Shown here piece by piece: positions 50,027 to 63,600 of a stretch of 64,000 bases of DNA; position 1 is the stretch's first letter, and every line of letters begins with the position of its first letter. Both the position numbers and the translations under genes were made by a program. The notes beneath the pieces were generated by a model. The model ran no database searches. It worked only from the letters and a program-made list of their open reading frames with translations, and had not been told where the DNA came from. This DNA comes from Zonotrichia leucophrys gambelii (Eukaryota > Chordata > Aves > Passeriformes > Passerellidae), in contig NC_088179.1 in NCBI RefSeq assembly GCF_028769735.1, forward strand, positions 10,383,950 to 10,447,949. Direction: 5' to 3'.

Positions 50027-51689
50027 AATACATGGAGCAACACAAAAGAGTTTAGCTAAATAAATGCCATATACGGTCCTGGATGCCACCTCTAAGACTC
50101 CTTATCTGTAACTTTTAAAAGCATAAGTATTGTTCAAATAAAAATATGTTTTCATAACATGAAAGTTCTAAGATTACTTTTAAGTCCTGAGAGAGACAGA
50201 ATAATTTTGAAAAAGCCAAACTATGGAATTCTAATCAGGTTTAGGTGACAAAGTTCTGAAAAAAGCTTTTATTTGACTGAGAATATTTGACTAGCTTTTC
50301 TTTGTTTGAACTACAGGCAAAAAACATGCTGAAGAAGAGTAAAACTTTCCAGGATTTCTTGGAAAGAACAATGTCTAGTTTTTCCTACTATTAATGACAA
50401 GTGCTGTCAACAAATGCATTATAACATTACTGTGGTATTGTCAGCATTTCACTTTCATACTTTTCTCCTTTATAAAAGAGTATGTAATTTAACTATAAAT
50501 CTGTCAACTCCAACAACAAATGTCCATAGCTTCTGGTAATTTGTGAGTTCCTCCCAAAATATTTCTGATGGTCCCTTTCATGTCTCTAAACAGCAGATAA
50601 ATTCTGACACCACCTAAAAATGCTGAATAAGTTAATTTCATTACAAAATCCCCATATTCATAAATATCCATAAATAGATTGGTGGGATACATGCACATCC
50701 TGAAAACTGAGATGGAAGAGATGAAGAATCATGACTGGTTTCTCAGAAAACAAGGAAAAGCAGCAGAGAGAAGGTATTCCTCTGAAAGGAGTGTAGAACA
50801 ATGTAAATGTCACAGCAGAGCTACTAACTATCAAATGTCACTCCTTAGTTTATCCCTTGTAGACTGGAAATTAGTTTTATCCTTAATTTCTTCAGTTTTC
50901 AAGTTTATAGCTTCATAGGAACAGACTAAAAAAAAAAGATGCCAAAATTATTCAAGTGAAAAGAAAGATTGATGCTCACTCTGTAAGTGCTCAAGCAGCA
51001 GTGGATGTGTAGCTCTGGTTATCAGACATTTTAACTGCTACTTCACCTCTAATTAGCATTGCTAACATGAAGAAAGGGGGCTATAAGCACCCCAATATCC
51101 TGTTGTGTTGGTACAAGGATGAAAAAAATCTGGTGCTAAACCAGTTGCTACAGAGACCCCATGAATGTCAGGCTGTGCTGCCAAACAGTTCCCAGCTGAG
51201 TCTCCTCACTGGACTCACCTGAGCAGCCCTGCTGGATCTCCTCTAGAGAGACAATTTGTGTAAACATGCACAGCAGAACTCAACCCTTTGGAATAGCCAA
51301 TGTTTTTCCTTCTCTACTTCTGTTCAACTGCCTTGTCTGTTTTTCCCAAATGATCTGTGTCAAATTTTCCATTCTTTCTACCAAATCTTGTAATTCCAAC
51401 AGTGCTGATGCCTTGCCTTGGAAAGATTTATCCTGCAGACTTCAGTTTTGTAATACAGCTGTAGAGTTCACTCAAGCCATATGGATCTCAGTGGGTATTT
51501 CAGTGCTCACTCTGCAATTTTTGGTTTTCCAAGTGCAATGTGTAGATTCCTATCACTGCTCTAAACAGACAGAACATCTGCTCAATCTGTTTTATAGACT
51601 GAGAAGAAAAGGAAGTCATTTTAAGCTATATATGGAACCTACATATAAAAATATTAGAAGATTTCCAGAGGATGTAACTTGGTACAAAC

Positions 51690-51914
51690 CAGGGATACAG
51701 AGGCATCTGTAGCTGGTTCCAACGCTGCGACAAATGCCGTGTGCGCACGGGTTCAGAGCACAGAAATCGATCAGCTGAGCACACGTGGGTCCTGTAAACC
51801 CAGGACTACAGCTGCAGGAGAAGGCAAGTCTGTCTGCATAGCAGGTTCCATTGTTCTGGCATGGAGATGATGCACAAGGGTCAATTTTGTCCTCACAAGT
51901 GGTTCCTAAAAACC
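51690..51914 (-). CDS. DNER: DNER EGF exon 8: two EGF repeats
   Basis: Seventy-four whole codons lie between split Gly codons (phase 1/1). FLGTTC closes the previous repeat. A complete repeat runs EDKIDPCASSPC to GFTGPTC. The next runs AQLIDFCALNPC to CRSVGTSYRCLCIP, with its last cysteine in exon 9. CASSPC fits the O-glucose consensus and CQNNGTC the O-fucose consensus. NGT is also an N-glycosylation sequon. The second repeat has a short loop between cysteines 2 and 3 (CAHGIC). The donor is CCTG|GTTTGT. Two in-frame acceptor AGs nine bases apart (51916-51915 and 51907-51906) are present; the upstream one has the better pyrimidine tract and was used. Confidence 0.95.
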
Positions 51915-54900
51915 CTAAAAGAAATAAATGGGTTTGGTAAGTAAGCATCCTGATATGCATACAATTTTAAGAACTAAAGCAAGTCAAAAGTAAGCCACAG
52001 AGAGATCTAGATTCCTTTCTTTTTAATTCTATGAATATTATAAAAAATAAAGACTTCTTACACAATAAACTCTAATTTTTGCCTATTAGCATTCTCTGAA
52101 AAGAGATGCTTCAGCTAATATCATACTATAAATTATTTAGGCAGGGAATTGCAAAAATATTTTCTGAAACCGACAGTGCTTATCTGCTTTCTGAGTGAAT
52201 CTGGCTTGAAAAGTAGAGGAGATTTTCTAAAGATCAGGAGCTGGCTAGCCTAAAAAAAAGAAAAAAAAAGCCCAAACTGACCTATTTTTCCTCTGTTAAC
52301 GTGTATGTAAAATGTAACAACATAACATGCATTCATTGAGTTTCAATAATTGAAATATCTTTTAGAAGAACAAACTTCTCATTAGCAGGAGAGACAATGG
52401 TTTATTAAAGCAACACCATACCAAAAACAGACATAAGGAAAAGGATATTCTAGCAAGGGAACTTTTAATCAGATGTAGGGAAGAATTATGTTTTAATAAG
52501 TTACAGTAACTGCATCTTGTATCTATACATACACATACATCAGGGATGTAGTAACACAATGCATGGTTACTGTATCCTAAAGTGAGAAAAGCCTATTCAA
52601 ATTCTAGAACCCTTCCAAATAACAGAACCATCTGTCCTTTCCATTCAATTATATATCTTTCAATAAGTATTTGGTCCTTTTGTACAGACCATTTACAAAT
52701 AATTTACAAAAAAAAAAGGTAGCTAGAAAGATGGAAAGAAAAGAAATAACCTACAGATTGGACTTTTAAGTTTTGTCATACAAACTCTGCAACAGACCAG
52801 GAGAGAAAATCAGGTCTGGCAGGGCACAGATGAAGAACAGGCAAAAGCCTTCTGTCCTCCCCATGTTGCTGTCCTGTGGCTTCAATTGCTTCATGGGCTT
52901 TGTCAGGACCACCTGCTCAGCAATGCTGAACAGAGAGAGCCTAAAATATAACTAAACCATCAGAAACCGCAAAGAACAGAAACCCCAAGAGCAAGGATGT
53001 AATTCCAGCAATGGTTCACTAGCAAATTAACAAAGCCTGTACTGTTGTAATAAAATCTTGATCAGATTTAAAAGAATCTGCAAGGACTTTTAACTATTAC
53101 CAGGAGGAGATCAGCCAGTGAGTCCAGTGAAATCTCTCAAGTAACTCTGAAACCAGATTAACAAGGTTTAAGGAGATCTGAGGTCACACAATGACACTAA
53201 TACAACCTTTGCAGTAATCTTCCCTCCAAAGAGGAGGTTACTGGCAGATGGCTAATGTTTCAAGTGACAAAGCACTTCAAGAACATATGCAGGTTTAAAA
53301 TACACCAAAACATGTTGCCCTTGTGCTATCTTTGACTGCACTGTGAAATGCATTTAGGTGATTCTGGAAGTTCAAATCTCAAGCATGAGTCAAATATCTG
53401 AAAATACTCAAAGCAGAAAATATGGAAATCCATTATTCTGGCATTTCTGAATGTACACTTAAAACCATACTAGTTCAATTGTTGAAAGCAAATAATGCAA
53501 GTAACAACTATAAAAATCAAATTCAGAGGTGTATTGACTGAAAACAACCAAATTCCAGAAGGAAAAAAACCATAATTGTTTATCCGCAGAAAAATATCCC
53601 CTGAACTGCTCTTCAACCAGCTAACATGGACCCAACCCTGCCTGAAGGTCATTGCCGGCATAAAAGGGACATGAAATGCAAAGTGTAGTGGTAATTTGAA
53701 AGAAGTGAATACAAAATCTACCAAGGAATAACACAGAAGGTAAAGGGGAAAGGCAATAATGGAAAATATTTATACTGGTAAAACCCACAGTACAATGCCT
53801 GTGCTTACATGGATAGTAATTTGGCTACTTGTCAGGAAGTACAACAGAGATATACTTTATAAATTTATAGAGATGTGCTTTATAAATTGCTACAGACCTC
53901 CAGTGCAGTGACAGAAACTAGATCAGATTTCAGAGACAGAAAGGTTCTGAATAAATCCAAATTTCTCATTACAGTGGGATTTTAATTATTTGGCTACTGA
54001 AAGCAAAAGAGTCATGTGCAAGTCAAGGAAGTCAAACATTTTCTGAAGACATCACAGAACTGCCTTTTATACAGCTTGTAGAACAACTACCTTGTCTGAA
54101 TGTTACATTAGACCCAATTCCAATAATTACAAGTATGTGAAAAATTAGGTCTGTGAATTGCAAGGGCTCAGGACTACAAAACTTTTAACTTTGAAATGCA
54201 GGGATAAGCACTAAAAGAAATACAAGCAATTTATTATTTTCCCTATAGAAATTTGTCTTGTAAGGAAATAGAAATAAATGGTATTTCATCAGAATTCTGT
54301 AGAGAGAAAAAAAGTTACTAATCAGAAGGATCAAGAAACCATTAAAACACTGTAAGATTTTGATTGAAATTCACTCTAGCTAAGTCTTTCTTGATGAAGA
54401 TGAATAGAGGCTAAACCCATTCAAGCATTAAGGAGAAGTCTATTAAAAATAGGAGCAATTTGGGAAGGTGCCAGGTAAAAACATTAGATTAGTGGAAAGT
54501 ACCAGAAACTAAACAGCCATAAAAAATTTTAATTAACGACAAAATGTTCTTCAGGTAAATTAAACTCTCTTATGGTAATATGAAAAATTCTGCATTCTGA
54601 TCACCAGTAACCTTGGGAAATCTTCTATATGCAACAGCTGTGTGACCCAGTTTCCTGTGATCAAGATTGTAAATGGGTTTATTCTATGTAAACCTAAAGA
54701 AGTTAGAATGACATCTGGCAAGATGTCCTAGAGAAAAAGGCTTTTACATGAACAATGAAGCAGAGAAAATAGTGAAAACCTTGAAACTCAAACTATTATA
54801 ACTCCCAGAAAATAATTTCTGTTCTCCCAGTCGATTAAGATTCATGGTGACAATGTGCATTTTCTGGCTGCTATTGCAAATCAACACGTATGAATCACAA

Positions 54901-57900
54901 CTTAGCATCTTCTATAGCTGTCAAACCATTTTCTAAACCAGAAGCCATTATAAGAGCATTCATAAATTTATTGCTTTCCAGTATTTTCAGAAATGCCTGC
55001 ACATATTTCAGGACACTTTTGCTCAGTGTGTTGCCAGCAGCAGTTACCTGCAGCTACCCAAATGAAACTCTCAAAAGTAAAATAAAATCAATGCTAAAGT
55101 GTGAATTTCAAGTAATCTATGTTAAACTCTTTATCACAGCATTGTTTTCGCTCTGTCTTCTTTTATTCTAGAGGATGACTGACATCCATTATTGCTGCCA
55201 TTTTTCAAAAATATATTAAGCCAAATTAAAATATTTCTGCTCCATTTGTCCAAGCTGGTGACCTCCACATAAAACATGTAGGAAGAGCCCAAGAATCCAG
55301 GCCAGTTTGATGGGGTTGGCCAGCTGAATGCAAGTTATTTTTATCAAAGATTAATGTTTTCCTGTAACACTGAAGGCAGTTAATCTATACTTATCATCAG
55401 AACATCAAATTTGCATGGAACAGAACTTCAGAAATATCTTGCAACAGAAGTTTATTTCTTTATTGTAACTGGTCTGCACTTTGCTCATTATTGTCTGGCT
55501 TTGTATTAAACCACAGCCCACTACTAAATCGTTTTAGTATTATTGTATGAGCAAAATTCACAAAGGGTGAAGTACCTTCAAGTACCAAGTCTTTCATTCT
55601 ATCTAATTTTATAAAATTTTGTCTGGAAGGAACACATTTCCTCACCACACAATCAGTTAATTTCCATACAGCTGGTTTTTTATTTAACTTTCAACAAAGA
55701 TTTCTGTGAATTTGATAACTACATAAATAAGGATCACTAGCTTCAACATCTCTAAAACCTACATTGATTTATTTAATAATATGTGTTTATTAATTTAATG
55801 CAATGACATTTAGTTCTACCAATTAGGGGTATTTTCTGTTTCCAATTATTATTTGTATATTTAGTTCCACTTCAGGGTATTTTGGAAATACACATAACTT
55901 CTCAGAAGCTTAAAGAAAATGGAGTAACTAAATTTGTAAACAGATGAGCAGTACCCCAAGCAGTTTAAATAACATCTATTAATGTTACTGTCAATACAAT
56001 AGTGTGTTATACTCTGCAATAAGTGGAAGAAAACAAGAGGAGATATTTAAGAATGATAAGGATGGAATGATTCTGAATATAAATTTCAAATATTCATTTT
56101 CATGCTTACTACACGTAGGGTTTTAGAATGTCTAGAAGGTCCTTTGCCTGATCATTTGAAATTAATATTTACTAAATGTATGTTTATTAACATAAAATTA
56201 ATAAAACAATCAAATATCCCTATCCAACTGTAAGCAAGTACAAGATCCAAACATTATTTTGAAAGCAACAGTGTCAAAATTTTAAACAAATTCTTTGGTC
56301 TTAGTATTGCTTAAGCTTCTTCACTACAAATTCAAGTATAAAATCCAATTTTCTCTTTACAGGTGATTCCACAACGTCATATAAGAGTTTATTTTCTGAT
56401 GTATTTTGGATATTAAAATGTACAGTGCATCCTACAGAAAATGGAATCTGTAAGCATAATGAAATTTTCTTCACTAAAGGACTCTTAAGACAGTAAAATT
56501 GTCTAAAGAGTCATCAAGAATTGTTCACATCTGAGGTAGGCTGCTTTTTCAAGGCCTCAGGTTTAGCTTTCTGTCAGTTATCATGCGCTTTTTCATGAAC
56601 TACAGATCTCTTTTGTAAAAGAAATGCACAATCTCAAGATCATTTTTCATCTGCCATCTTTTTCTTTTCCTTGTGTGATAGTTTCTGCATTTTGTTATCC
56701 TTTTCCAAGATGTATTCTATCTGCAGACTGCAGTTTCTACACAAACATAAGCTCCTTGGTTACCTTTCCCCACTGAGACAGAAAGAAAAGCCTTTTCTCA
56801 ACAAGCGATTGCCATTAAGCAGAGCAGAATAGCAGCAGAGCAAGAGACCTCACTTAAATTAGAAAATTTGAGGTTGGCAGGAAATTTGCAAGTTACTGCA
56901 TCTGCAGTTTTCAATTAACTACTCTGTTGTATGTACAAAAATCACTGAATCTCTTCAGAGATTAAAGCCCAAAAAAAAGCTCCCAAATTATGCCTCTGTG
57001 AAAGGATAACACCTCAAAAGATGTAAGAATGATCAAGGGACAGTCATTAGTAAACTTAGACAATACATTTTGTTAAATCAACTTTCTTTCCTTTCACAAG
57101 ATATCTGAATTCTTCAGCTCATTGACATTAGACCTTCCAGAACACAATGAAGAAGCAACAGTGCCTGGCACTGCAGCCCTGCAGGGCCCTGAGCCCAGCA
57201 GTGACCCTGCCCCGAGGGCACAGGAGTGAGGCTGGGCCATGATCAGCATATTCATTAACAGGGCAGCAGCAGAGAATTAATGAGCCACACACAGAAACAC
57301 CTACGGCAGACACAAAACAACCAAAAATCCCAGGAGCTGCTCTTCCCAACATTATTGGAAAGATCATTGCCTGCACTGCTTTCTTAAAGATTCTTGAACA
57401 TTCCTTTCAGATTCTTGAATCTTCCTAAAAGATTTCTTTGGGAAATTGCAAGTTAATTACAGACCAAGTCTAATATCTAATACTTTTTCTCCTGAATTTC
57501 ACTACTATTTTTAAGGGAAACAATTTCCAAGAATTTTCCACATGCAGGATCTGTATGGCTGTCAATAAGTCAGTTTCAACACAGCAGTTAAGTGTTAAAG
57601 CATAGCACTCTAGAAAAGCAAGGAATCAGCCTGAAGAAACTACAAATAATCTTCATTATTAAGCACGTAGATATTACCAGAGCAGCTATCAAAGATTTAC
57701 ACCCTTACAGCAAGTGTTAAAGTACTGGTAGAACAAAACCAACGTCCACAGATCAAGGAAGGACAGAAGTATAATTAGCTCAAAGTTCCAATCTTAATTA
57801 TAAATAACTAATAGGAGGCTTCATAATTGAAAACTTCCACTCATGATAATTTTTTCATGCGCAATTTAGGGATCTGTCATTGCAGTCAGCATAGTGTTAT

Positions 57901-58459
57901 GAAAGCACACTCTGGCATTGGGGTGTCCTTGTTTCACATTTACAAGATTTACCAGTGAGAATCAGTGAGAAGCTTTCATGTCAAGAAAGGAATACGTCCA
58001 AATGGAAAGGAGAATTAATTAAAACTTTTGGGGATTGAAATAATTTCTTTAGTTATTACTTTTACACACATTTTAGTCAACTGACCCATGTGCGGAAAAG
58101 TGCAAATACTACAAGGGAGACATCTTTTTCTCACACATTTAGTGGACAACATGAAAATCAGATCACATCCTGAGTCTCCTCAAATTCACCATTCTCATCA
58201 GTGCTGGAGCCTGATTTCTATTGTAGAAATAAAGAACATTTCTGCACCACATATACACTGAAACACTAAACTCCTACAAGAGTTCATATCCTGCTGCTGA
58301 TTATCCAAAATTTCTCATCTCATTTTCTTTTCTGCCTACAATTACAAGCTAAGGCACAATTAAAAAAAAAAATATACATTTCTACATGTCAATATAATTG
58401 AAAATTTAGAGTAAAAACAGCACTTTCTACGAGGTACTAGAGAGGAGTTTGCTGGTTAC
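51915..58459 (-). other. DNER: DNER intron (exon 7 to 8)
   Basis: This 6.5-kb intron runs from donor GTAACC at 58459 to acceptor TTTTAG at 51915. It is AT-rich, with a short imperfect tandem duplication of 23 bases at 53846-53891 and a partial repeat of AGATTCTTGAA near 57388-57420. No exon was found. A GC-richer 100-base patch at about 57160-57250 is not coding. Confidence 0.75.
53846..53891. repeat. Short 23-bp tandem duplication
   Basis: Two adjacent 23-base units share AGAGAT followed by CTTTATAAATT and differ at a few positions. It is an ordinary short intronic tandem duplication. Confidence 0.6.
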
Positions 58460-58573
58460 CTTCAGGGCACTGACAGCTGAATCCATTGAGGTGGGATGAG
58501 CAGGTCCCCCCATTCTGGCACGGCTGCTGGCTGCAATGATCAATCTCTGACTGGCACAGCTCTCCAGTGTAAC
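58460..58573 (-). CDS. DNER: DNER EGF exon 7
   Basis: Thirty-seven whole codons lie between split Gly codons (phase 1/1). YTGELC closes the preceding repeat. The next runs QSEIDHCSQQPC, CQNGGTC, CSSHLNGFSCQC and PE, with its sixth cysteine in exon 8. CQNGGTC fits the O-fucose consensus. The first loop, CSQQPC, lacks the serine at the O-glucose position. The donor is GAAG|GTAACC and the acceptor TTTTTGTAG at 58574 and above. It is clearly homologous to mammalian DNER (GYTGELCQS) with more substitutions than exons 9-12. Confidence 0.95.
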
Positions 58574-60529
58574 CTACAAAAAGGCTCACAATATTCAGAA
58601 GATGAAGCAAAAACAAGGGTTTACCACTAAACATACTGGTCAGCCAGCCAAGTAGTACCATTATTTTTCTTGAATCAAATTAACCAATAGAAGCAATAGA
58701 ATCTAGGACAGTCTCTCATTCCTTACAAAATGAGATTTCTAATTAAAATGTATACTTCATGAGAGAAGCATACAAAACCAGCAGAATTCTAGAGACTTCA
58801 TCTGTTGTATTTTACCAACAGCAATATTCTGACATCACTAGTGAATTGGCAATAGATATTGGGTCCTCACTGGTACTCACAGAACCAAAAAAATACAGTC
58901 ATTTTGGTTTGGCTTTCCAATGCAAATAGAATCCCAAGTCAATAATCTCTAGCAAGGCTTTAAACAGAACTTAACACTGTGAATTATTTGTGCATATGCT
59001 GAATGTCTGTCATTTGCTCCTACTTCTGGGCTTCAAGAAGAGTGTTTATTTTAAGTGGGAGCTGTGAAGAACTGCTCAGCACAGTTGCAAACTCTTCCAA
59101 ATATGCTTCTATAAGTTCACAAGCTACAGATTGTGTGTACTGTACTATTTGACCATAAGTTTGCTTTGTTCCATATGTCTGATGTCTGTAACACATCCCC
59201 AAAAAATGAACAAACTTAAAATACAATCTAAATTATTCTACACTCCATACCTAAATTTCATAACAAATACCACACATTCCCCTTTTCTAATTTTTAATTA
59301 CTTCCAAGAAAATATCTTGGATGCATGACTGAGAAAAAAAAAACACATGCTACATCCAGGCACATCTTATTTTTTTAAAAGGAACCCTACAAAAATTATT
59401 AATAATCTTCCATAATGAGCATATTTAACCAAATGGCTGGTGTTAAAGGCTAGTATGCAATGAATATCACTGCTATGAACAGATGTAGAAGAGAAAGACC
59501 CCCAAGGTGAGATAGAGGACATACATGCACAGGATTTAGCTGATGCAGGGGAGAAAAAGGAAAATAAAGTAGAAATCCCTCCCCACCAAAAATTAAACAA
59601 TTTGGGGGGGAAACACCTATGGCTTTATGAAATAATTATTTTTAATGCAATCATTTATAAAGAAAATATGTCCTATCTTATTACCACCTATAGGGCATGT
59701 TTTGTCCATCTGAAAGCGAATATGATTTAGGAAAAGCATCCCAGGTATGTTGCAGGGAGTAGAAATACAGAGGCACTAAACAGTCCCCAGAGAAATGAGG
59801 GGAAAGCAGTTTTTTGTGAGATACACACTAAGAATCATTACAACTCTACATTTTGTGCTGACATTTAACTTCATAACATTTCCTTCTCCCAGAATTTGGG
59901 AAACATGATCATGTTCACATATAAATGTTTCTGAAACTTCCATAGGGAGACACATAGGATAATTAAACTCTTACTTTCAATTTTCTTTAATATTTTTCAT
60001 ATGGAATGAATAGTTTTTTAGAAATTCAAAGTTAAATGAACAACAGTTAGTTTTCCAGACTGTTTTTAGTGTGTGGACACACATTTTGGTGGATACAATA
60101 ATTATGGGTAAAACACAAACCACTGAACTTAAAAATGATTGAGCCATTTGAATGACATTAGACATTTGATATTAAAAAAAAAAAATAATAAGAAGAATTG
60201 TTTAAAAAACCCAAAAAGCTAAACCTAAGCTTATGTGGTGGTCACAGAACACTTCTGGGAGAAAAAAAAAGCTGATGTAAACTAAATTTTCCTCCTGTGT
60301 TTTTAGTAGGTAAAGCTCCACTAGTTATGATTAATTCCCTCACAGGGCTAAGGTTCAGACATGTGCTTTCTGTGGCATCTTTCACCAGTGAAGAACCTTC
60401 CACTGCCCTTATGTTGTTGTTGCAGTTTCTGTCTGTTCTGGTATCAGAAGTTTCACAGTTCACTGCTCTGCAAAAAGAGATGCACCAAATGTCAAGCAAA
60501 GCTGCATTATTCAAGAATTCAAAACCTAC
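58574..60529 (-). other. DNER: DNER intron (exon 6 to 7)
   Basis: This 1.96-kb intron runs from donor GTAGGT at 60529 to acceptor TGTAG at 58574. It is AT-rich with A-runs at 59333-59343 and 60174-60184. No coding block or recognised repeat was seen. Confidence 0.8.
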
Positions 60530-60683
60530 CAGGCAGGCAGCTGCAGGTGAAATTGTTCCTGTCGTGTTTCTGTGCTACATCCGTGCAGGTTGCATTGTTC
60601 TGGCAAGGCTGGCTCTGACAGGCATCAAATTCTTCACACAGGGAACCCTTATATGCATCTTCACACTCACAAAAAAATGTTGC
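60530..60683 (-). CDS. DNER: DNER EGF exon 6 (most 5' DNER exon in the window)
   Basis: Fifty-one whole codons start on a codon boundary (phase 0) and end with one base of a split Gly codon (phase 1). The acceptor is GTTTTTAG at 60684. [16 protein letters not shown] is the end of one EGF repeat. A further repeat then runs [18 protein letters not shown] and NNFTCSCLP, with its last cysteine in exon 7. CQSQPC fits O-glucose and CQNNATC fits O-fucose. Two N-glycosylation sequons are visible (NAT and NFT). The donor is CCTG|GTAGGT. Compared with the mammalian protein, this exon is among the less conserved of those seen. The exon number assumes the 13-exon mammalian layout recalled from memory. 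Confidence 0.93.
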
Positions 60684-63600
60684 CTAAAAACAAAGAGGAT
60701 ATGTACTTCACAATAAATTTTCAAAGATTATGCTTTCATTTTATACACTTCTGAACAAAGATGGTTTGGTTTTCCTGGTCATAACAGCAGTAGTTGCTAT
60801 AAATACATCAACTGAACAAAGTTACTCCTTGAAATACTAAACCTGCACCAATTCTTCAGCTTAAATTTTTAATGATGTTGGGTCATTTCATCTAGACAAG
60901 GAGTCTGGGATCAGATCCATAATATCTAAATCATTATACATTTTTTTCTTCCATTCCAGAAATTAGATTTATAGGCTGAAATAACTGTCAGAATCAATAA
61001 TGTGCAGATTTACTGCAACAAAGTCCCGTTACAGATATGCACTCTCTACATGACAAGCTCCCAGAGTGGTACTTCAGCAGTAACACTCCCTTTAAATTCT
61101 GTTAAAATATGTCTTCTTCTGAGTGCATTTATTACCTTTTCCAAACTTTGCTGTTTAATAAAAATCAAGACCACTACACCTCTTAAAGGCTTAAAGTACC
61201 TACAGGAGGCATGATATGGCACATTTTTGTTGGTAATAAAATGATTCAAATCAGATTTAGAAACTCTTTAGGTGACTAAGATTGTCAAGGAAGTCTCCAA
61301 GAAAAGCAGCAAGGAAAGCTCTCTCCTCTGTGGCACGCATTTAGATGAGATCTGAATCTTTGTTCTGCAAACACTAGATGGCATCATCACTCACTCTCAG
61401 CTCTCCCAAAGCCAGACCTTCAGTGCTGGAACGCGGCTGTCCCATGCACAAACACTGGAATGCAAAGTGCAGAACACACATGGAACTGGAAACAAAGAGA
61501 TGGGCGCTTCTGGTTTTACTTCATATGAATAATCAGCTGTGACTTAAGTAGAAAATAATCATCTCCACCTAAATAAAAAACTTCACTCAGTAAACTCCAG
61601 ATTCCACTCTTCTTTACAACTATCACACTGGCAGAGTTACACAAGAATAAATATGATACATCTTCAAAACTCAAATCCATGACTATGTTATTTATCAGGA
61701 GTGCCAGAAGCCCTTCTTAAGTGTACTTCTGACACATTCCTGTTTCCCTTGTGGAGAAGTGGAAGTGGAGAAGTTGCCACAAAACAGGCACAAAGTTCAT
61801 ACAAAGGAAGGAAGAGGCATCACTTGAGCTCAGCATCACCTCACTGCACAGAACTTCACTCAAGGTGATGAATTTTATCTTCCATTCAAAAGCAACAATA
61901 ATTGAAGAGAAAACTTTGCATTAGAACTTTGCTTTTCATAACCACACTCTATAAAAAGCATCTAGCTGAGTAGAAGTCAGGTTATAGATCAGCAAGGAAT
62001 GAGTAAAAACTGGCCAAGACTCCCAGGTTAGACCAGAATTCATTTGTTTATAGTTAAATGCACTCTATACATAACAGTAAGCCCCTGTGCTTATATCACT
62101 GCAGATTGTTAACTTCATTTAAATTTCCCAATAAGCAGATGTGTTCCTACATTCTTTTACACACTACTAGATTTGAAATAAAACTATGAAGTACATAAAA
62201 GCTCAAAGACAACCATTAATCTTCTTGGCACTGGAAGCAATGACTATAGCCAGCAGAGCTCTGAGCTTGCTCATGGCATTGGGCCTTTTATGCTTTCTTC
62301 TAAGAAGTTGCTTTGCATCCTGCAAGACCAGATTGTGCAAAACCAGAATGAATTATGCATAAAAACAAACAGCAAATCACAAAGGGCGCATTTTAAATTT
62401 AAAGAAAATTAAAGTTTATGTTCTGCAAAAAGAAGTGCCTTGTGGGAAACAGACCATGGTGGTCATGTCAAGCATGCAATTTTGGCAGCCACTTGCTCCA
62501 TCATTAGGGAAATCATCAAGACATTTTAAAGCACATCTCACATAATTTCAGTTAAACTATGGCAAAAACATTCTACTTAATGAAATATGCCCTTCTATTT
62601 TTATTTTATGCTGGGCATGAATCAGGGTCCTATCTGAAGTTCTCTGATGCACCTAATAGCCAAAAGAGCAAGGAAAGCTCATGGATTTAGAAACACAGGA
62701 CAGGCAAAAAGACAACATGGCATTTTAATTCCCCTGGAGTAGGAGGCTGGATGTAAATTAACTTCCTTTTGGTCACTGTATTTGATGTTCTAGCAAGCCA
62801 GCCCAGCAGGCACATGGCACAGGTTTGATGGCATTTGAGAGGAACACTGGGAGCATTCCTCATTTATTCAAGTTCTAGAAAACTCAGGAGCAGTTAATGA
62901 CAGCAAAAATAGAAGCAATTGCATTTCTGAAGTTAAAATTTTATTTGAAGATATTTATATATCTTTAATGGTCATATAAATATATTTACATAATTTTCAT
63001 AAATTTTTTATATTTAGAAATTTTCTGGTTACTAGGTTCAGAGAAAGAGTAGTGATAAGATAAAAACAATCCTAATTTTTTCTATTCACTTGCCAGGGAA
63101 AGCAGCAGCCTGCATGTGCACAAGGCAGGCTCTCTCATCACTCACTGTTCTGCTTTTAACATAGAAAGCTTCCAATGTCAAGATTACAGCCAGGAACATA
63201 CAGATACTGGTTTATCTTTGTTTTGAGTTAAATAATTGCTTCTCATTCTTGCTGTGAAGCCAATCGATCTTTTTTTAAAGAAAAATTTCTTTATTTGCTA
63301 CATCTTAAAAGGTTAATAACACATGGATAATTATTAGAGGCCATATATACTTTTCCCTTAATACAGAAATGCATTAATTCTTCTGCATAGATATAGGAAA
63401 CAATTTATTCTTATTTTGTAACATCACATGCAACAAGAGGAAGAAATTAGAGTCATATTGGACAAACAACATGAAAATATATTAAATGAGGCAATGTATC
63501 AAAAGATATAACACTCAAGTTGACAAATAATGGAAAAAGACAATATTCTTATATGCTGTTATGCATAATAAACTTGAACATATTATTTATGTAAGTCAAA

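Larger units (their letters stand above)
44241..51689 (-). other. DNER: DNER intron (exon 8 to 9)
   Basis: At 7.4 kb this is the longest complete intron here, from donor GTTTGT at 51689 to acceptor TTTAG at 44241. It holds the second copy of the 84-bp repeat (46803-46885), a short CA run (48631-48644), A-runs near 48990 and 49145, and an A10/T10 inverted repeat (50005-50026). A moderately GC-rich non-coding patch lies at 45810-46030. A 148-codon open frame at 51266-51712 on the plus strand is antisense and overlaps exon 8; it has no recognisable domain. Confidence 0.75.

Noticed and set aside
51266..51712. 148-codon plus-strand open frame
   Set aside because: It ends by overlapping DNER exon 8 in antisense, has no domain and no supporting splice signals.
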